This document shows, piece by piece, positions 27,405-36,442 of a stretch of DNA of 64,000 nucleotides (the stretch's first letter is position 1; each line of letters opens with the position of its first letter). The stretch spans positions 558,001-622,000 of the forward strand of contig NZ_RBCI01000002.1 of the NCBI RefSeq assembly GCF_003628535.1, written 5' to 3'. The notes beneath the pieces were generated by a model. It was given only the letters and a program-made list of their open reading frames with translations, was not told the DNA's origin and did not search any database. This DNA is from Flavisolibacter nicotianae. Its GTDB lineage: Bacteria > Bacteroidota > Bacteroidia > Chitinophagales > Chitinophagaceae. Position numbers and translations under genes: made by a program.

Positions 27405-27773
27405 TAAATCAATGGATAGCCATTTGATCTTTTTATGCAGGATTTTTCGGCCATAACTATTTTTTTGATTCAAAAGGTTGCCGTCTACCGAAATGTCGAT
27501 GTTGAAAAAAGATGTATAAAAGAAGACCACTGAATCGAGAGACATTAAATAATTGCCTATGTAAGGAGAGTGCGTTTTCTTTTTACAGTCTTTTGCACTG
27601 TGCGCCGTGAATGGTAGTGAACAGTGCCCAATATTTTCGATTGTTATTGTTGAACGGATCAATATTCAAGAAGCGGAATAAATGTGTATTTGTTCTTATC
27701 AAGAGAAAACGACCAATAATGGGATTTCAACGAAATGTTAAAAGCCTGGCTTTCTCTGATATAATACAGATTA

Positions 27774-27781
27774 TACATTTG
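27774..27781 (+). promoter_or_regulatory. Promoter -7 box of susCD pair 3
   Basis: TACATTTG is an exact TAnnTTTG match, 48 bases before the susC ATG at 27830. No perfect -33 TTTG is visible; TTTCTCTG lies near the right distance. Confidence 0.5.
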
Positions 27782-27829
27782 CGACCCTGACTTATTTGTA
27801 CAACAATTTTTCTAAACCAAAAATCAAAC

Positions 27830-30800
27830 ATGAGAAAATTTCTGATGCTGATGCTGGGAGTGTTGCTGCTAAGCTCACAACTCCTGGCACAAAACCGGAC
27901 CATTACCGGAAAACTAACCGATGAAAACGGGCAGCCGCTTGTGAATGCATCCGTTACCGTGAAAGGTACCAAAGCGGGAACCACCACCAATGCAAGAGGT
28001 GAGTTCTCCTTGAACGTTCCTGCTGATGGCAGAACACTTGTGATTTCTTCTGTTGGCTACCAGGCTAAGGAAATTGCAGTGGGTTCATCCAACACCATTA
28101 CTGTTAGCCTTAGTTCTGAGTCACAAAATCTTGCGGAAGTGGTAGTAACAGGTTACGGTACACAGGCAAAAAAGTCGTTTACCGGGTCTGCCTCCAAAGT
28201 GAATGCGCAACAGATTTCTACCCTGATGACGCCTTCCGTAGACAAGGAACTGGGCGGAAGGGCTGCTGGTGTGCAGGTGACCAATTCCAGTGGTACCGTC
28301 AATGCGCCGGCAACCATTAGGATCAGGGGCATTCAGTCCATTAACCAGTCCAACCAGCCGCTGTTTGTGGTAGACGGTGTTCCCATCATCACGGGTAACC
28401 TGTCCGCGACGACGAACTCCAATGCGTTGGCCGACATCAACCCGGCGGATATCGAAAGCATTGAAGTGCTGAAAGATGGTGCTGCCCTGAACATTTACGG
28501 TTCAAGAGGTGCGGCCGGTGTGGTGCAAATCACTACTAAAAGAGGCCAGCGCGGCCAATTGAAAGTCAACTACGATGGCTTTGTCGGCTTTAGCTCGGCT
28601 GCCAAGCGGTACGCCTTGCTGGATGCCAGCCAGTTTGTTACCATTGCCAACGAAAAATCGGCCAATGCTGCAAACCCCGCTACAGCGCCCAAGGCGGGTA
28701 TCAACCCCGGTGGTGTCAACACCGACTGGCAAAAAGAAGTGTTGGTGGATAATGCTCCTGTTGCCAATCACAATTTGAGTATTGCAGGAGGTTCCAATCG
28801 TACAACCTATTACATGTCGTTGAACTACGGCAGCCAACAAGGTGTAGTAAAAAGCAACTGGAATAAAACCTATCGTATCCGGGCAAACATCGACAACGAA
28901 ATCAATAGCTTTATCCGGATTGGCAACAACATCACACTTTCCCGCCAGGAAAACCAGGATCAGAATACCGGCACTAACTCACTGGGCGGCGCCATTGCGT
29001 CCAGCATCCGCTTGTTGCCCAACGTGTCTCCTTATGATCCCAATAACGTAACCGGATTTAATATCAATTCGGCCAACCAAATACCGGCAGGCCCTAACTC
29101 ACAGGGTATCGATGCCAACTGGTTTAACATTGCGTTTCTGCTCAAGAATAACCAATACTATTCCGAGCAGTTCCGGATTATTGATAACGCCTTTGTTGAA
29201 CTCACACCGGTAAAAGGGTTGAAGTTGCGTTCGCAGTTCCAATACGATATGTTGAACGATTACGCTTACCAGCGCTGGGATCCCCGGCACGGTGACGGTT
29301 TCAGCAGCGTAGGTCTTGCTTATAACGCCGACCAGAATTTTGCCAACATGACCTGGCAAAACTATTTTAACTACAACAAGAGCCTGAACGCACACAATTT
29401 CTTCCTAACCGGCGGTTATGAAGTGACCAAAGGCAGAACAAAGTGGTTAAGCGCAACGGGAACAAACATTGCTGACCTGTTCTACCTGCAAAAAAATGTG
29501 ATCTCGGGTTCTGCCTCGACGCCAAGCATTGGCGGTAATTACAGCGAGTCTGGCTTTGAGTCGTTCTTTGGCCGGTTTAACTACGACTACCGCAACCGTT
29601 ATTTCGCCCAGGTGAGTTTCCGCCGCGATGGTCAAAGCTCTTTGGCCCCCGGTAAGAAGTACGGTAACTTCCCCGGTTATTCAATCGGTTGGAGACCGTC
29701 GGAAGAGTCTTTCTGGAGAAACAGTGTGTTTCTTACAAACACGTTCAGTGATGTTAAATTCAAAGCCTCGTATGCCACTGTTGGTAATGCCCTGGGAGGC
29801 CTGCCTTACCTGAGCACATTCGGTGCAGCACCCTATGGCAACATCAACGGTCTTGCTGTGAATGCAATCGGCAACCAGGACCTGCAATGGGAAACCAGTA
29901 AAAAATACGATGCAGGTATTGAAGTCGGCTTGTTAAAAGGGCGGATCAATTTTACCGCAGATTGGTTCCTGAACGACATTGATAATCTTGTGTTGAATGT
30001 GCCCACGCCGCTCAGTGCCGGTATCCCGGGTAACTCTATTCCGCAAAACATCGGGACTATGGAAAACAGGGGTATTGAATTAGGCGTTGATGCCTCGGTA
30101 GTCCGTAGCAAAGATTTCAGCTGGAATGTGAATGTGAACTTCTCCAGTGTGCAAAACAAGATGAAAAGCTTGTATTCGATTGGCGGAACACCCACAGAAT
30201 TCATTCCGAACGGTTCTTACAACATCATTCGTGTAGGTGATCCGATTAACATCATTCACGGCTATCGCTTTGCAGGCGTCAATACGGCCAATGGGTATCC
30301 GATGTATTACAAAGCCGATGGCAGATTGGTGGTACGGAACGTTCCCAATGGTGCTTATTACTATATTAAGGACGCTAATGATGGTACCATTACATCGGCG
30401 AACCAAACGTCCATGACGTTTAACGATAGAACAAACCTGGGACAAGCCAATCCTACCTGGTATGGCGGCGTTACCAATTCACTGAGCTACAAAGATTTTG
30501 GATTGGACTTCATGTTCCGCTATTCCGGTGGCAACAAAATCATGAACATTACCCGTCAGGAAGCCCTGTTGGACCAGGCCTTTGTCAACAATGGCACAGA
30601 GATTTTGCAACGTTGGCAAAAGGCCGGCGATGTAACGACCGTCCCGAAGTTGATTTACAACCAGGGGAACGTGATCAATGAAACCGGTCTTGCGATTTCA
30701 CGTTTTGTAGAGTCGGGCGATTACCTGCGGTTACAGAATGTGATTCTCCGCTACAACGTGAATGCATCTGCCTTGAGTAAGATCACCAATGGCCGTGTAC

Positions 30801-30955
30801 AAAGCCTGCGCATTTATGCACAAGGACAAAACCTGCATGTGTGGACAAAATACTCCGGGGCCGATCCCGACAACCACACAACAGCCGGTTTGGAAAATCC
30901 CGGTTTACCTCCGCAGATCAGAACCTTTTCGTTTGGTTTGAACGTAGGCTTTTAA
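27830..30955 (+). CDS. SusC/RagA-type TonB-dependent transporter, pair 3
   Basis: A 1041-residue outer-membrane transporter. Signal peptide to about residue 20 (MLMLGVLLLSSQLLAQ, nearly identical to pair 2), CarboxypepD_reg-like domain about 24-105 (GKLTDENGQPLVNASVTVKG), TonB-box-like EVVVTGYGT, plug with IRIRGIQSIN, PLFVVDGVPI and ESIEVLKDGAALNIYGSRGA, then barrel closing in TFSFGLNVGF. Length and architecture are complete. It is followed after 32 bases by its SusD. Transcription probably starts at the TACATTTG box 48 bases upstream, a short leader unlike that of pair 2. Ligand unknown. Confidence 0.95.
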   Translation: MRKFLMLMLGVLLLSSQLLAQNRTITGKLTDENGQPLVNASVTVKGTKAGTTTNARGEFSLNVPADGRTLVISSVGYQAKEIAVGSSNTITVSLSSESQNLAEVVVTGYGTQAKKSFTGSASKVNAQQISTLMTPSVDKELGGRAAGVQVTNSSGTVNAPATIRIRGIQSINQSNQPLFVVDGVPIITGNLSATTNSNALADINPADIESIEVLKDGAALNIYGSRGAAGVVQITTKRGQRGQLKVNYDGFVGFSSAAKRYALLDASQFVTIANEKSANAANPATAPKAGINPGGVNTDWQKEVLVDNAPVANHNLSIAGGSNRTTYYMSLNYGSQQGVVKSNWNKTYRIRANIDNEINSFIRIGNNITLSRQENQDQNTGTNSLGGAIASSIRLLPNVSPYDPNNVTGFNINSANQIPAGPNSQGIDANWFNIAFLLKNNQYYSEQFRIIDNAFVELTPVKGLKLRSQFQYDMLNDYAYQRWDPRHGDGFSSVGLAYNADQNFANMTWQNYFNYNKSLNAHNFFLTGGYEVTKGRTKWLSATGTNIADLFYLQKNVISGSASTPSIGGNYSESGFESFFGRFNYDYRNRYFAQVSFRRDGQSSLAPGKKYGNFPGYSIGWRPSEESFWRNSVFLTNTFSDVKFKASYATVGNALGGLPYLSTFGAAPYGNINGLAVNAIGNQDLQWETSKKYDAGIEVGLLKGRINFTADWFLNDIDNLVLNVPTPLSAGIPGNSIPQNIGTMENRGIELGVDASVVRSKDFSWNVNVNFSSVQNKMKSLYSIGGTPTEFIPNGSYNIIRVGDPINIIHGYRFAGVNTANGYPMYYKADGRLVVRNVPNGAYYYIKDANDGTITSANQTSMTFNDRTNLGQANPTWYGGVTNSLSYKDFGLDFMFRYSGGNKIMNITRQEALLDQAFVNNGTEILQRWQKAGDVTTVPKLIYNQGNVINETGLAISRFVESGDYLRLQNVILRYNVNASALSKITNGRVQSLRIYAQGQNLHVWTKYSGADPDNHTTAGLENPGLPPQIRTFSFGLNVGF

Positions 30956-30987
30956 TCAATTTTTTTCACTAGAAAACTATTAACACG

Positions 30988-32586
30988 ATGAAGAAAATAA
31001 GTCTGATATTAATACTGGCTTCTGTCGGTGTTGTGAGTTGCAAAAAAGTTTTGGATACGCAATCGTATTCGTCCATCACCGATGCAACGGCCTTCGACAC
31101 ACCGGAAAGAGCTCTACTGGTACTGAATGGCGTGTACGATGCCGCACAAAGCGGTGGCTATAACGGTGGTACAGAAACAAGAGGTTATCCTTTTGGTTCG
31201 GCCAACATCGAGCAGGGTGACGTGAGAGGCGAAGATGTGATTAACGTGGCCGCCTTTTACCAGGCGACGTATGAAACCACGCACACGCCAACTTCTGCCA
31301 ATGCGGTTGCCTTCTGGGACAATACCTACGGTATGATCAACAAAGCAAATGTTGCCATCGAAGGTTTTAAAAATGCCGGTACAAAGGGCACGCTGACTTC
31401 AGCGGTAGCCACACAATACGAGGCCGAGTGCCGTTTTTTGCGGGCGATGGGACATCATGAATTGGTGCTGATGTATGCCCGTCCTTATTTGGATGGTAAT
31501 GGCAGCCAGCTTGGCGTTCCTTACAGGGACGTTGCCAACACAAGCGGCTCTGCTGTGGAGCAATTACGGACCATTCCTCGTCCAAAAGTTGCAGACGATT
31601 ACCAGAAGATTTTGGCTGACCTGGATTTCGCTGAAGCCAATTTGCCGGCAGGCACGGCTGGTACGGCGATCAACACCTACCGGGCCACTAAAGCAGCCGC
31701 TATCGCTCTGAAAATGCGGGTGAAACTGCACATGGGTGATTATGCCGGTGTGATCACCGAAGGCAATAAACTGGTTCCGGCTATCGCTCCTTATGTTAGC
31801 CCGATCGGCGGTTGGACGTTAACGGCTACGGCTGACGGAGCCTTCAGTGCAACAGGTGGCGCCAATGCATCGAAAGAAAATATCTTTTCGGTCAAAAACG
31901 ATCCACAGGATAACATCAGTGTGAACGGTTCGTTGCCCGGCCAGTTTGGCCCGACGAATTTGGGTGGCCGTGGACTGGTAGCTGTTTCACCCATAATCTG
32001 GAACAACACCGGATGGAAATGTGATGATAAAAGACGGACGCTGTTGTACACTGCAGGAACCAACAACAACGGTAAATCAAGCATACTTACGCTGAAGTAC
32101 AAGGACTTTGTTACCCGGGGCGACTGGGCGCCGCAAATCCGTTATGCGGAGGTGCTGTTGACCCTTGCAGAAGCAGAAGCACGCCAGGGTACGGGTGTTT
32201 CACTAAGAGCGATTGACCTGCTCAACGCCGTGCGCAACAGGGCATTGGCCAACCCGGCGACGGATGCTTACACAGTCGCAAGCTTCGCTGATAAAGTAGC
32301 GCTGGTCCAGGCCATCCTGCTCGAACGCAGAATTGAATTTTTGATGGAAGGAAAACGCTGGGGCGATATTAGCCGCCTTTCAGGCGAAAATAACCCGGCC
32401 TATTCACCAGGTGGTGTTCCTGCCAAGGCGTCCAATGGTACGCAGGGAGCTGACATCTATGGTTGTGGCCTGGCCTATGCTCCCACAAGAGCTGCCATCC
32501 CATACAGTGATTACCGGTTCATTTGGCCAATCCCCTCAAATGAGGTAACGCAAAACCCGGTTGTTACACAGAACCCCGGTTACTAA
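30988..32586 (+). CDS. SusD/RagB-family surface lipoprotein, pair 3
   Basis: A 532-residue lipoprotein, some 65 residues longer than the other two SusD proteins here. Lipobox SVGVVSC gives a lipidated Cys near residue 19, then KKVLDTQSYSSITDATAF. SusD marks include YEAECRFLRAMGHHELVLMY in the TPR region, IRYAEVLLTLAEAEARQ, ERRIEFLMEGKRWGDISRLS and the ending FIWPIPSNEVTQNP..TQNPGY. The extra length lies mostly between about residues 260 and 360 and in the loop before the C-terminus, regions that shape the ligand site in this family, which suggests a ligand different from pairs 1 and 2 (inference). Confidence 0.94.
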   Translation: MKKISLILILASVGVVSCKKVLDTQSYSSITDATAFDTPERALLVLNGVYDAAQSGGYNGGTETRGYPFGSANIEQGDVRGEDVINVAAFYQATYETTHTPTSANAVAFWDNTYGMINKANVAIEGFKNAGTKGTLTSAVATQYEAECRFLRAMGHHELVLMYARPYLDGNGSQLGVPYRDVANTSGSAVEQLRTIPRPKVADDYQKILADLDFAEANLPAGTAGTAINTYRATKAAAIALKMRVKLHMGDYAGVITEGNKLVPAIAPYVSPIGGWTLTATADGAFSATGGANASKENIFSVKNDPQDNISVNGSLPGQFGPTNLGGRGLVAVSPIIWNNTGWKCDDKRRTLLYTAGTNNNGKSSILTLKYKDFVTRGDWAPQIRYAEVLLTLAEAEARQGTGVSLRAIDLLNAVRNRALANPATDAYTVASFADKVALVQAILLERRIEFLMEGKRWGDISRLSGENNPAYSPGGVPAKASNGTQGADIYGCGLAYAPTRAAIPYSDYRFIWPIPSNEVTQNPVVTQNPGY

Positions 32587-32605
32587 GCCAATCAAGAACA
32601 AGCAT

Positions 32606-32637
32606 AAAAAAAGACCGTCAGCCGACGGTCTTTTTTA
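32606..32637. terminator. Bidirectional terminator between susD pair 3 and the TlpA-like gene
   Basis: AAAAAAGACCGTC-AGCC-GACGGTCTTTTTT is a perfect 13-base-pair hairpin with T-runs on both strands, between convergent stop codons. It ends susCD pair 3 and the gatB-TlpA unit. Twin of 27374-27404. Confidence 0.9.
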
Positions 32638-32653
32638 TATGTCATGCCTCAAT

Positions 32654-33772
32654 TTATTTGATCACTTTCTGTAGTGTTTGGAGGATCTCCTCGCCGTGTA
32701 AATTTTCTGCAATGATGTTCCCCGCCGGGTCTACCAGCACGTTATAGGGAATGGCCTGCACGCCGTACAAAACCGCTGCAGCATTGTCCCAGAATTTCAG
32801 GTCGCTTACCTGCGTCCAGGCAAGGCCGTCCTGCTGGATGGCTTTTTGCCAGGCATCTTTGTTCTGGTCGAGCGACACGCCGAGTATCGTAAAATTTTTA
32901 TCCTTGAATGCATTGTAAGCCTTCACCACGTTGGGATTGTCCTGGCGGCAGGGCTGGCACCAACTGGCCCAGAAATCCACCAGTACATACTTGCCCCTGA
33001 ACTGGGACAGTGAAACCGGATTGCCATTGACATCGGGCTGCGAAAAATCCTGCGCCTTTGTGGACGGGAGATTTTTCTTTACGTTTTGCAGGCTGGCGTG
33101 GGCCGGAAATTTTTGGGCGGCCGCATTGATAATGTCGGCGATTTCCATTTTGCTAAAACCCTTGATGCCAAGATTGCTGGCCGTGTTTTGAAACGATCCC
33201 AGGGCATATAACACGAGTACAGGGCTTTTGCTGTTGGCGATAAACTCCTGTGCAAACGATTTCAGCTCGCTGGCCGTTGCTTCCACTTTGGCATACGCTG
33301 CACTCACCACGCTGTCGGGAGCACCGGCTTTTTGCAGCGAATCCATCTGCGCACCCTGTGCAAAAAGCTGCATGCCTTTCTGGTAAGAGGTCTGGTCGAA
33401 GGAAAGGAGGGCCGTTGTGGCCGGCGAATTCTTAACTGTGTAGGGTTCCGCCGTGTTGTTCAGGTCAGCCGACACAGTGATTTTTTCGGCATCGTTAATA
33501 AAAAACGCAAACGGCACCACCTTGCCCTGCAGCCGTAACTGGTAAAGGTTTTCCTCTTTGCTTTTTGCATTGAGCGTAAAGGAGCCATTGGTTTTGAGCG
33601 TGGCCGAATCGAGGATCGTGGGACGGCCATTGGGTGTATTTTCTTCGAGGTAAATAACGTTGGACGACGTGTTCTTCACGGTGCCGTCCACTTCCAGCGG
33701 TTTGCCGCCGGTCTGATTTTCTTTGCACGCCGCGAAACTGACAACGAGTGCAAAACCAAGTAATTTCTTCAT
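32654..33772 (-). CDS. TlpA-type thiol-disulfide oxidoreductase lipoprotein with DUF4369-like N-terminus
   Basis: A 372-residue lipoprotein: lipobox VVSFAAC (Cys near 16), an N-terminal beta-sandwich resembling DUF4369 (about 27-115, VDGTVKNTSSNVIYLEEN and LDSATLKTNGSFTLNAKS), a helical linker, and a C-terminal AhpC/TSA-Redoxin domain (about 235-372) with active site FWASWCQPCRQDNP and cis-Pro motif IPYNVLVD. Such proteins reduce or isomerise disulfides in the periplasm. It starts four bases after the gatB stop, so the two are probably co-transcribed although functionally unrelated. Length and both domains are typical of Bacteroidota members. Confidence 0.92.
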   Translation of the reverse strand: MKKLLGFALVVSFAACKENQTGGKPLEVDGTVKNTSSNVIYLEENTPNGRPTILDSATLKTNGSFTLNAKSKEENLYQLRLQGKVVPFAFFINDAEKITVSADLNNTAEPYTVKNSPATTALLSFDQTSYQKGMQLFAQGAQMDSLQKAGAPDSVVSAAYAKVEATASELKSFAQEFIANSKSPVLVLYALGSFQNTASNLGIKGFSKMEIADIINAAAQKFPAHASLQNVKKNLPSTKAQDFSQPDVNGNPVSLSQFRGKYVLVDFWASWCQPCRQDNPNVVKAYNAFKDKNFTILGVSLDQNKDAWQKAIQQDGLAWTQVSDLKFWDNAAAVLYGVQAIPYNVLVDPAGNIIAENLHGEEILQTLQKVIK

Positions 33773-33776
33773 GCGA

Positions 33777-35219
33777 TTAATTCAATTTTTCGAGGATTTT
33801 CCGGGTGACTTCTTCCGCGTTTGCCTTGCCTTTGGAAAGCTTCATCACTTCGCCCACAAATAAACTCAACAACCCTTTTTTCCCTTTTTTATAGGCTGTT
33901 ATTTTTTCGGCGTGTTTTGTTAAAGAGGCGTCAATCAACGTGTCGATCTCGTTTCCCGACTGCACCTGCAATCCCTGTTCCTGTATATACTGCCGAACGT
34001 CTGCTTCCGGATTGTTAAGGAGATGTGGAAAGATCTTTTGCGATGCGATACCGTAGGTGATCACACTCTCGTCGATCAGTTGAATCAGCCGGGCGATCGT
34101 TTCCGGCCGCACGGGAATGGTATCAATAGAAAGGTCGTTTTCGGCCAGGTAATTTTTAACGGGTCCAATGACCCAGTTGGCGGCTGCTTTAGCGTTGGCC
34201 GTTTCGTTGGCCACCTGCAGAAAATACGTGGCCAGTTCGATATCCTCCGACAGTTGCGAGGCGTCGTATTCGGACAGCTTGTGCTCCTGCAGCAGGTTGT
34301 TTTTTATTTCGCTCTGCAGCGGCGGCATGCTTTGCCGGATGGCCTCAATCTGTTCGTTGGTAACGATGAAAGGAGGAAGATCGGGTTCGGGAAAATACCG
34401 GTAGTCGTCTTCGTCTTCCTTGGTGCGGATGACATAGGTGGTGAAGGTCGAATCATCCAGTCCTTTTGTTTGCTGCAGGATGGTTTCGCCGCGTTTGTGT
34501 TTGGCAATCAGTGCTGCACTTTCCGACTCGATGGCTTTGCGGATATAGCGGATGGAGTTCAGGTTTTTAATCTCCACCTTGGTGCCTAGTTTTGGCTCCC
34601 CCTTTGGACGAACAGAAATATTGACATCGCAGCGCAGGCTTCCTTCTTCCATGTTGCCGTCGCAAACGCCCAAATGCCGCACCAGTTTGCGCAGCGTCGT
34701 CACATAGGCTGCCGCTTCTTCCGAACTTCGTAGATCGGGTTCTGTAACGATCTCCAGCAGCGGTGTGCCGGCCCGGTTGAAATCAAGTTGCGTATAGGCT
34801 GTTTCTCCTTCATGTACGCTTTTGCCGGCATCTTCTTCGATGTGGATGCGGTTGAGGCGAACGGTTCTTTTCTCGCTGCCAACTGTAATCTCCACGTATC
34901 CTCCTTTGCAGATCGGTGTAGTGTGCTGAGAGATCTGGTAGCCTTTTGGCAGGTCGGGGTAGAAATAATTTTTGCGGGCAAAATAGTTTTGCTGAACGAT
35001 CTCGGAATGGGTGGCGAGGCCAAGCGTAATGGCCAGGCGAATCGCTTCCCGGTTCAGTTTGGGCAAGGTGCCGGGATGCGCCAGGGAAATGGCGCTGACC
35101 TGTGTGTTAGGCGGTTGGCCAAACACGATGGTGTCGCCGCAAAACAGTTTGGTCTTTGTGAGCAACTGTGCATGCACTTCCAGGCCGATCACAACTTCGT
35201 ATCCGGTATCTGCATTCAT
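33777..35219 (-). CDS. gatB: Asp-tRNA(Asn)/Glu-tRNA(Gln) amidotransferase subunit B
   Basis: The 480-residue GatB subunit binds and phosphorylates mischarged Glu-tRNA(Gln) or Asp-tRNA(Asn), which GatA/GatC then amidate. Signatures: YEVVIGLEVHAQLLTKTKLF at the N-terminus, YFYPDLPKGYQISQ near 85, the GatB motif DFNRAGTPLLEIVTEPD near 145, and the C-terminal tRNA-binding YqeY-like region. gatA and gatC are elsewhere. The reading frame extends 23 codons further upstream, but that part crosses the terminator hairpin at 35249-35272 and the promoter box at 35226-35233, so the ATG at 35219 is the start. The TlpA-like gene follows after four bases. Confidence 0.97.
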   Translation of the reverse strand: MNADTGYEVVIGLEVHAQLLTKTKLFCGDTIVFGQPPNTQVSAISLAHPGTLPKLNREAIRLAITLGLATHSEIVQQNYFARKNYFYPDLPKGYQISQHTTPICKGGYVEITVGSEKRTVRLNRIHIEEDAGKSVHEGETAYTQLDFNRAGTPLLEIVTEPDLRSSEEAAAYVTTLRKLVRHLGVCDGNMEEGSLRCDVNISVRPKGEPKLGTKVEIKNLNSIRYIRKAIESESAALIAKHKRGETILQQTKGLDDSTFTTYVIRTKEDEDDYRYFPEPDLPPFIVTNEQIEAIRQSMPPLQSEIKNNLLQEHKLSEYDASQLSEDIELATYFLQVANETANAKAAANWVIGPVKNYLAENDLSIDTIPVRPETIARLIQLIDESVITYGIASQKIFPHLLNNPEADVRQYIQEQGLQVQSGNEIDTLIDASLTKHAEKITAYKKGKKGLLSLFVGEVMKLSKGKANAEEVTRKILEKLN

Positions 35220-35225
35220 GGTCAG

Positions 35226-35233
35226 CAAAAATA
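35226..35233 (-). promoter_or_regulatory. Promoter -7 box of gatB
   Basis: Minus-strand TATTTTTG matches TAnnTTTG exactly and lies six bases before the gatB ATG, implying an almost leaderless message. Confidence 0.5.
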
Positions 35234-35248
35234 GCCTATCCAAACAAA

Positions 35249-35272
35249 AGCCCTGTCTAAAAAGACAGGGCT
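35249..35272 (-). terminator. Terminator of the PDZ gene
   Basis: AGCCCTGTCT-TTTT-AGACAGGGCT (minus strand) is a perfect 10-base-pair stem followed by TTTGTTT. It lies between the PDZ-protein stop (35388) and the gatB start. Confidence 0.8.
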
Positions 35273-35387
35273 GAAAAAGACTGCACAATGAAACAAATTT
35301 GTGAAACGTCAGACCTGCGTTGTGAAAAAGAGAAACGGTTCATTTAACGTTCACTCCTGTTTCACGTTTGACCTTTCACGACTCCCG

Positions 35388-36398
35388 TTACAGGTCCACT
35401 GTTTTTATTTTCCTCGGAATTCTGACTTCGATTGTCTGGGTTTTGCCACCGCGGTTGATCTGCATTTTTACATTCGGCTGCTCTTTTTTCTCCCGCATCA
35501 TTTTGGCAATGTCATCGGCGCTGTTTACAGGTTTGTCATCGACCTGCAGAATGATATCGCCTTCTTTGACGCCGGCTTTGGCCGCCGTGCCTTCGTCGTC
35601 AATGTCCAGCACTTTTACGCCTTTGCCATCGTCTGTGTCCTGTACGGACATGCCCAGCTTTGGTCCGCGGCCCGGTACATATAGATTGCCGGCAACAGGA
35701 GGCATGGCACGTTCAAACATGCGTTCATTCATATTCTCCCGCCATACCTGATCGGTAAGGACGCGGGGTGCTACCATGGTGGTCATGTTCACGCCTTTCC
35801 AGCGACCCAGTTCGGCGGTTGTTTTTTGTTCTTTGCCGTCGCGCAGGTAGGTGATGCTCACCTTTTCGCCGGGCTTGTGGGAACGAACCGTCTCTGTTAC
35901 GTCGTCGGTGGTTTCAATTTTTTTGTTGTCGATTTTGGTGATGATGTCACCTTTTTTCAGTCCGGCTTTTTCGGCGGCACTTTCTTTCGATACCGACTGT
36001 ATCTCGGCACCTTTTTCGTCGCCGTCCGTTACCACGCCCAGCATGGCTCGGTTAGAGTCGACCCGGAAAATCGAGGGTTGGTCAAAGTCGAAGTTGAAAT
36101 TGAAATCGTTGTTGCCACGGCCCATGGCAATGGCGCCGGACCCCCGCAGGTTGTTGATGTGCACATTGACATCTTTGAGATCGGCGGCGTCTTTGCCGTT
36201 GATCTTGACTTTGTCGCCGTCGATCTCGATCACCGTTTTACCGGTTTCGTCGCCGGTACGCGTAATCACGATCTGTTGTTTCCGGGTCTTTGCTTTTTCC
36301 TTGTCTTTGGTTGTAACATCCTGCGCGAGCAGGGTAGCCGGAACAGCACAAACCAATAGGGCACCCAACATCAGTTTGGAAAGAAAACATTGTTTCAT
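35388..36398 (-). CDS. Exported protein with two PDZ domains
   Basis: A 336-residue protein with a signal peptide ending near residue 25 (VPATLLAQ). The PDZ domains lie at about 117-200 (AMLGVVTDGDEKGAEIQSV, then EKAGLKKGDIITKIDNKKI) and about 247-330 (LGMSVQDTDDGKGVKVLDI, then AKAGVKEGDIILQVDDKPV). Between signal and first PDZ is a charged region with an NDFNFNFDFD stretch. There is no trypsin-like HDS catalytic triad, so it is not a complete DegP/HtrA protease; it may be a periplasmic adaptor or chaperone-like protein. It is flanked by its own promoter box (36443-36450) and terminator, so it is a single-gene unit. Confidence 0.88.
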   Translation of the reverse strand: MKQCFLSKLMLGALLVCAVPATLLAQDVTTKDKEKAKTRKQQIVITRTGDETGKTVIEIDGDKVKINGKDAADLKDVNVHINNLRGSGAIAMGRGNNDFNFNFDFDQPSIFRVDSNRAMLGVVTDGDEKGAEIQSVSKESAAEKAGLKKGDIITKIDNKKIETTDDVTETVRSHKPGEKVSITYLRDGKEQKTTAELGRWKGVNMTTMVAPRVLTDQVWRENMNERMFERAMPPVAGNLYVPGRGPKLGMSVQDTDDGKGVKVLDIDDEGTAAKAGVKEGDIILQVDDKPVNSADDIAKMMREKKEQPNVKMQINRGGKTQTIEVRIPRKIKTVDL

Positions 36399-36442
36399 AA
36401 GCTGAATTCTTTTATTTTTTGACTACGTTTAATTTCGTAGAT

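Larger units (their letters stand above)
27161..27829. other. Gene-poor, AT-rich spacer before susC pair 3
   Basis: This 669-base stretch, the longest gene-free run in the window, lies between a terminator and susC pair 3. It contains a second terminator-like hairpin (27374-27404) and a promoter box (27774-27781). A minus-strand frame of 92 codons (27384-27662) has its last codons inside that hairpin, lacks recognisable motifs and lies in AT-rich DNA, so I do not call it. The stretch may be a remnant of a lost gene, but nothing identifies one. Confidence 0.5.

Noticed and set aside
27384-27662. 92-codon minus-strand frame in the spacer before susC pair 3
   Set aside because: Its last codons are made by a terminator-like hairpin, no motif is visible, and AT-rich DNA gives such frames by chance. 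A decayed gene cannot be excluded.
35220-35288. Upstream extension of gatB
   Set aside because: It crosses the PDZ-gene terminator and the gatB promoter box, so it cannot be part of the normal message.
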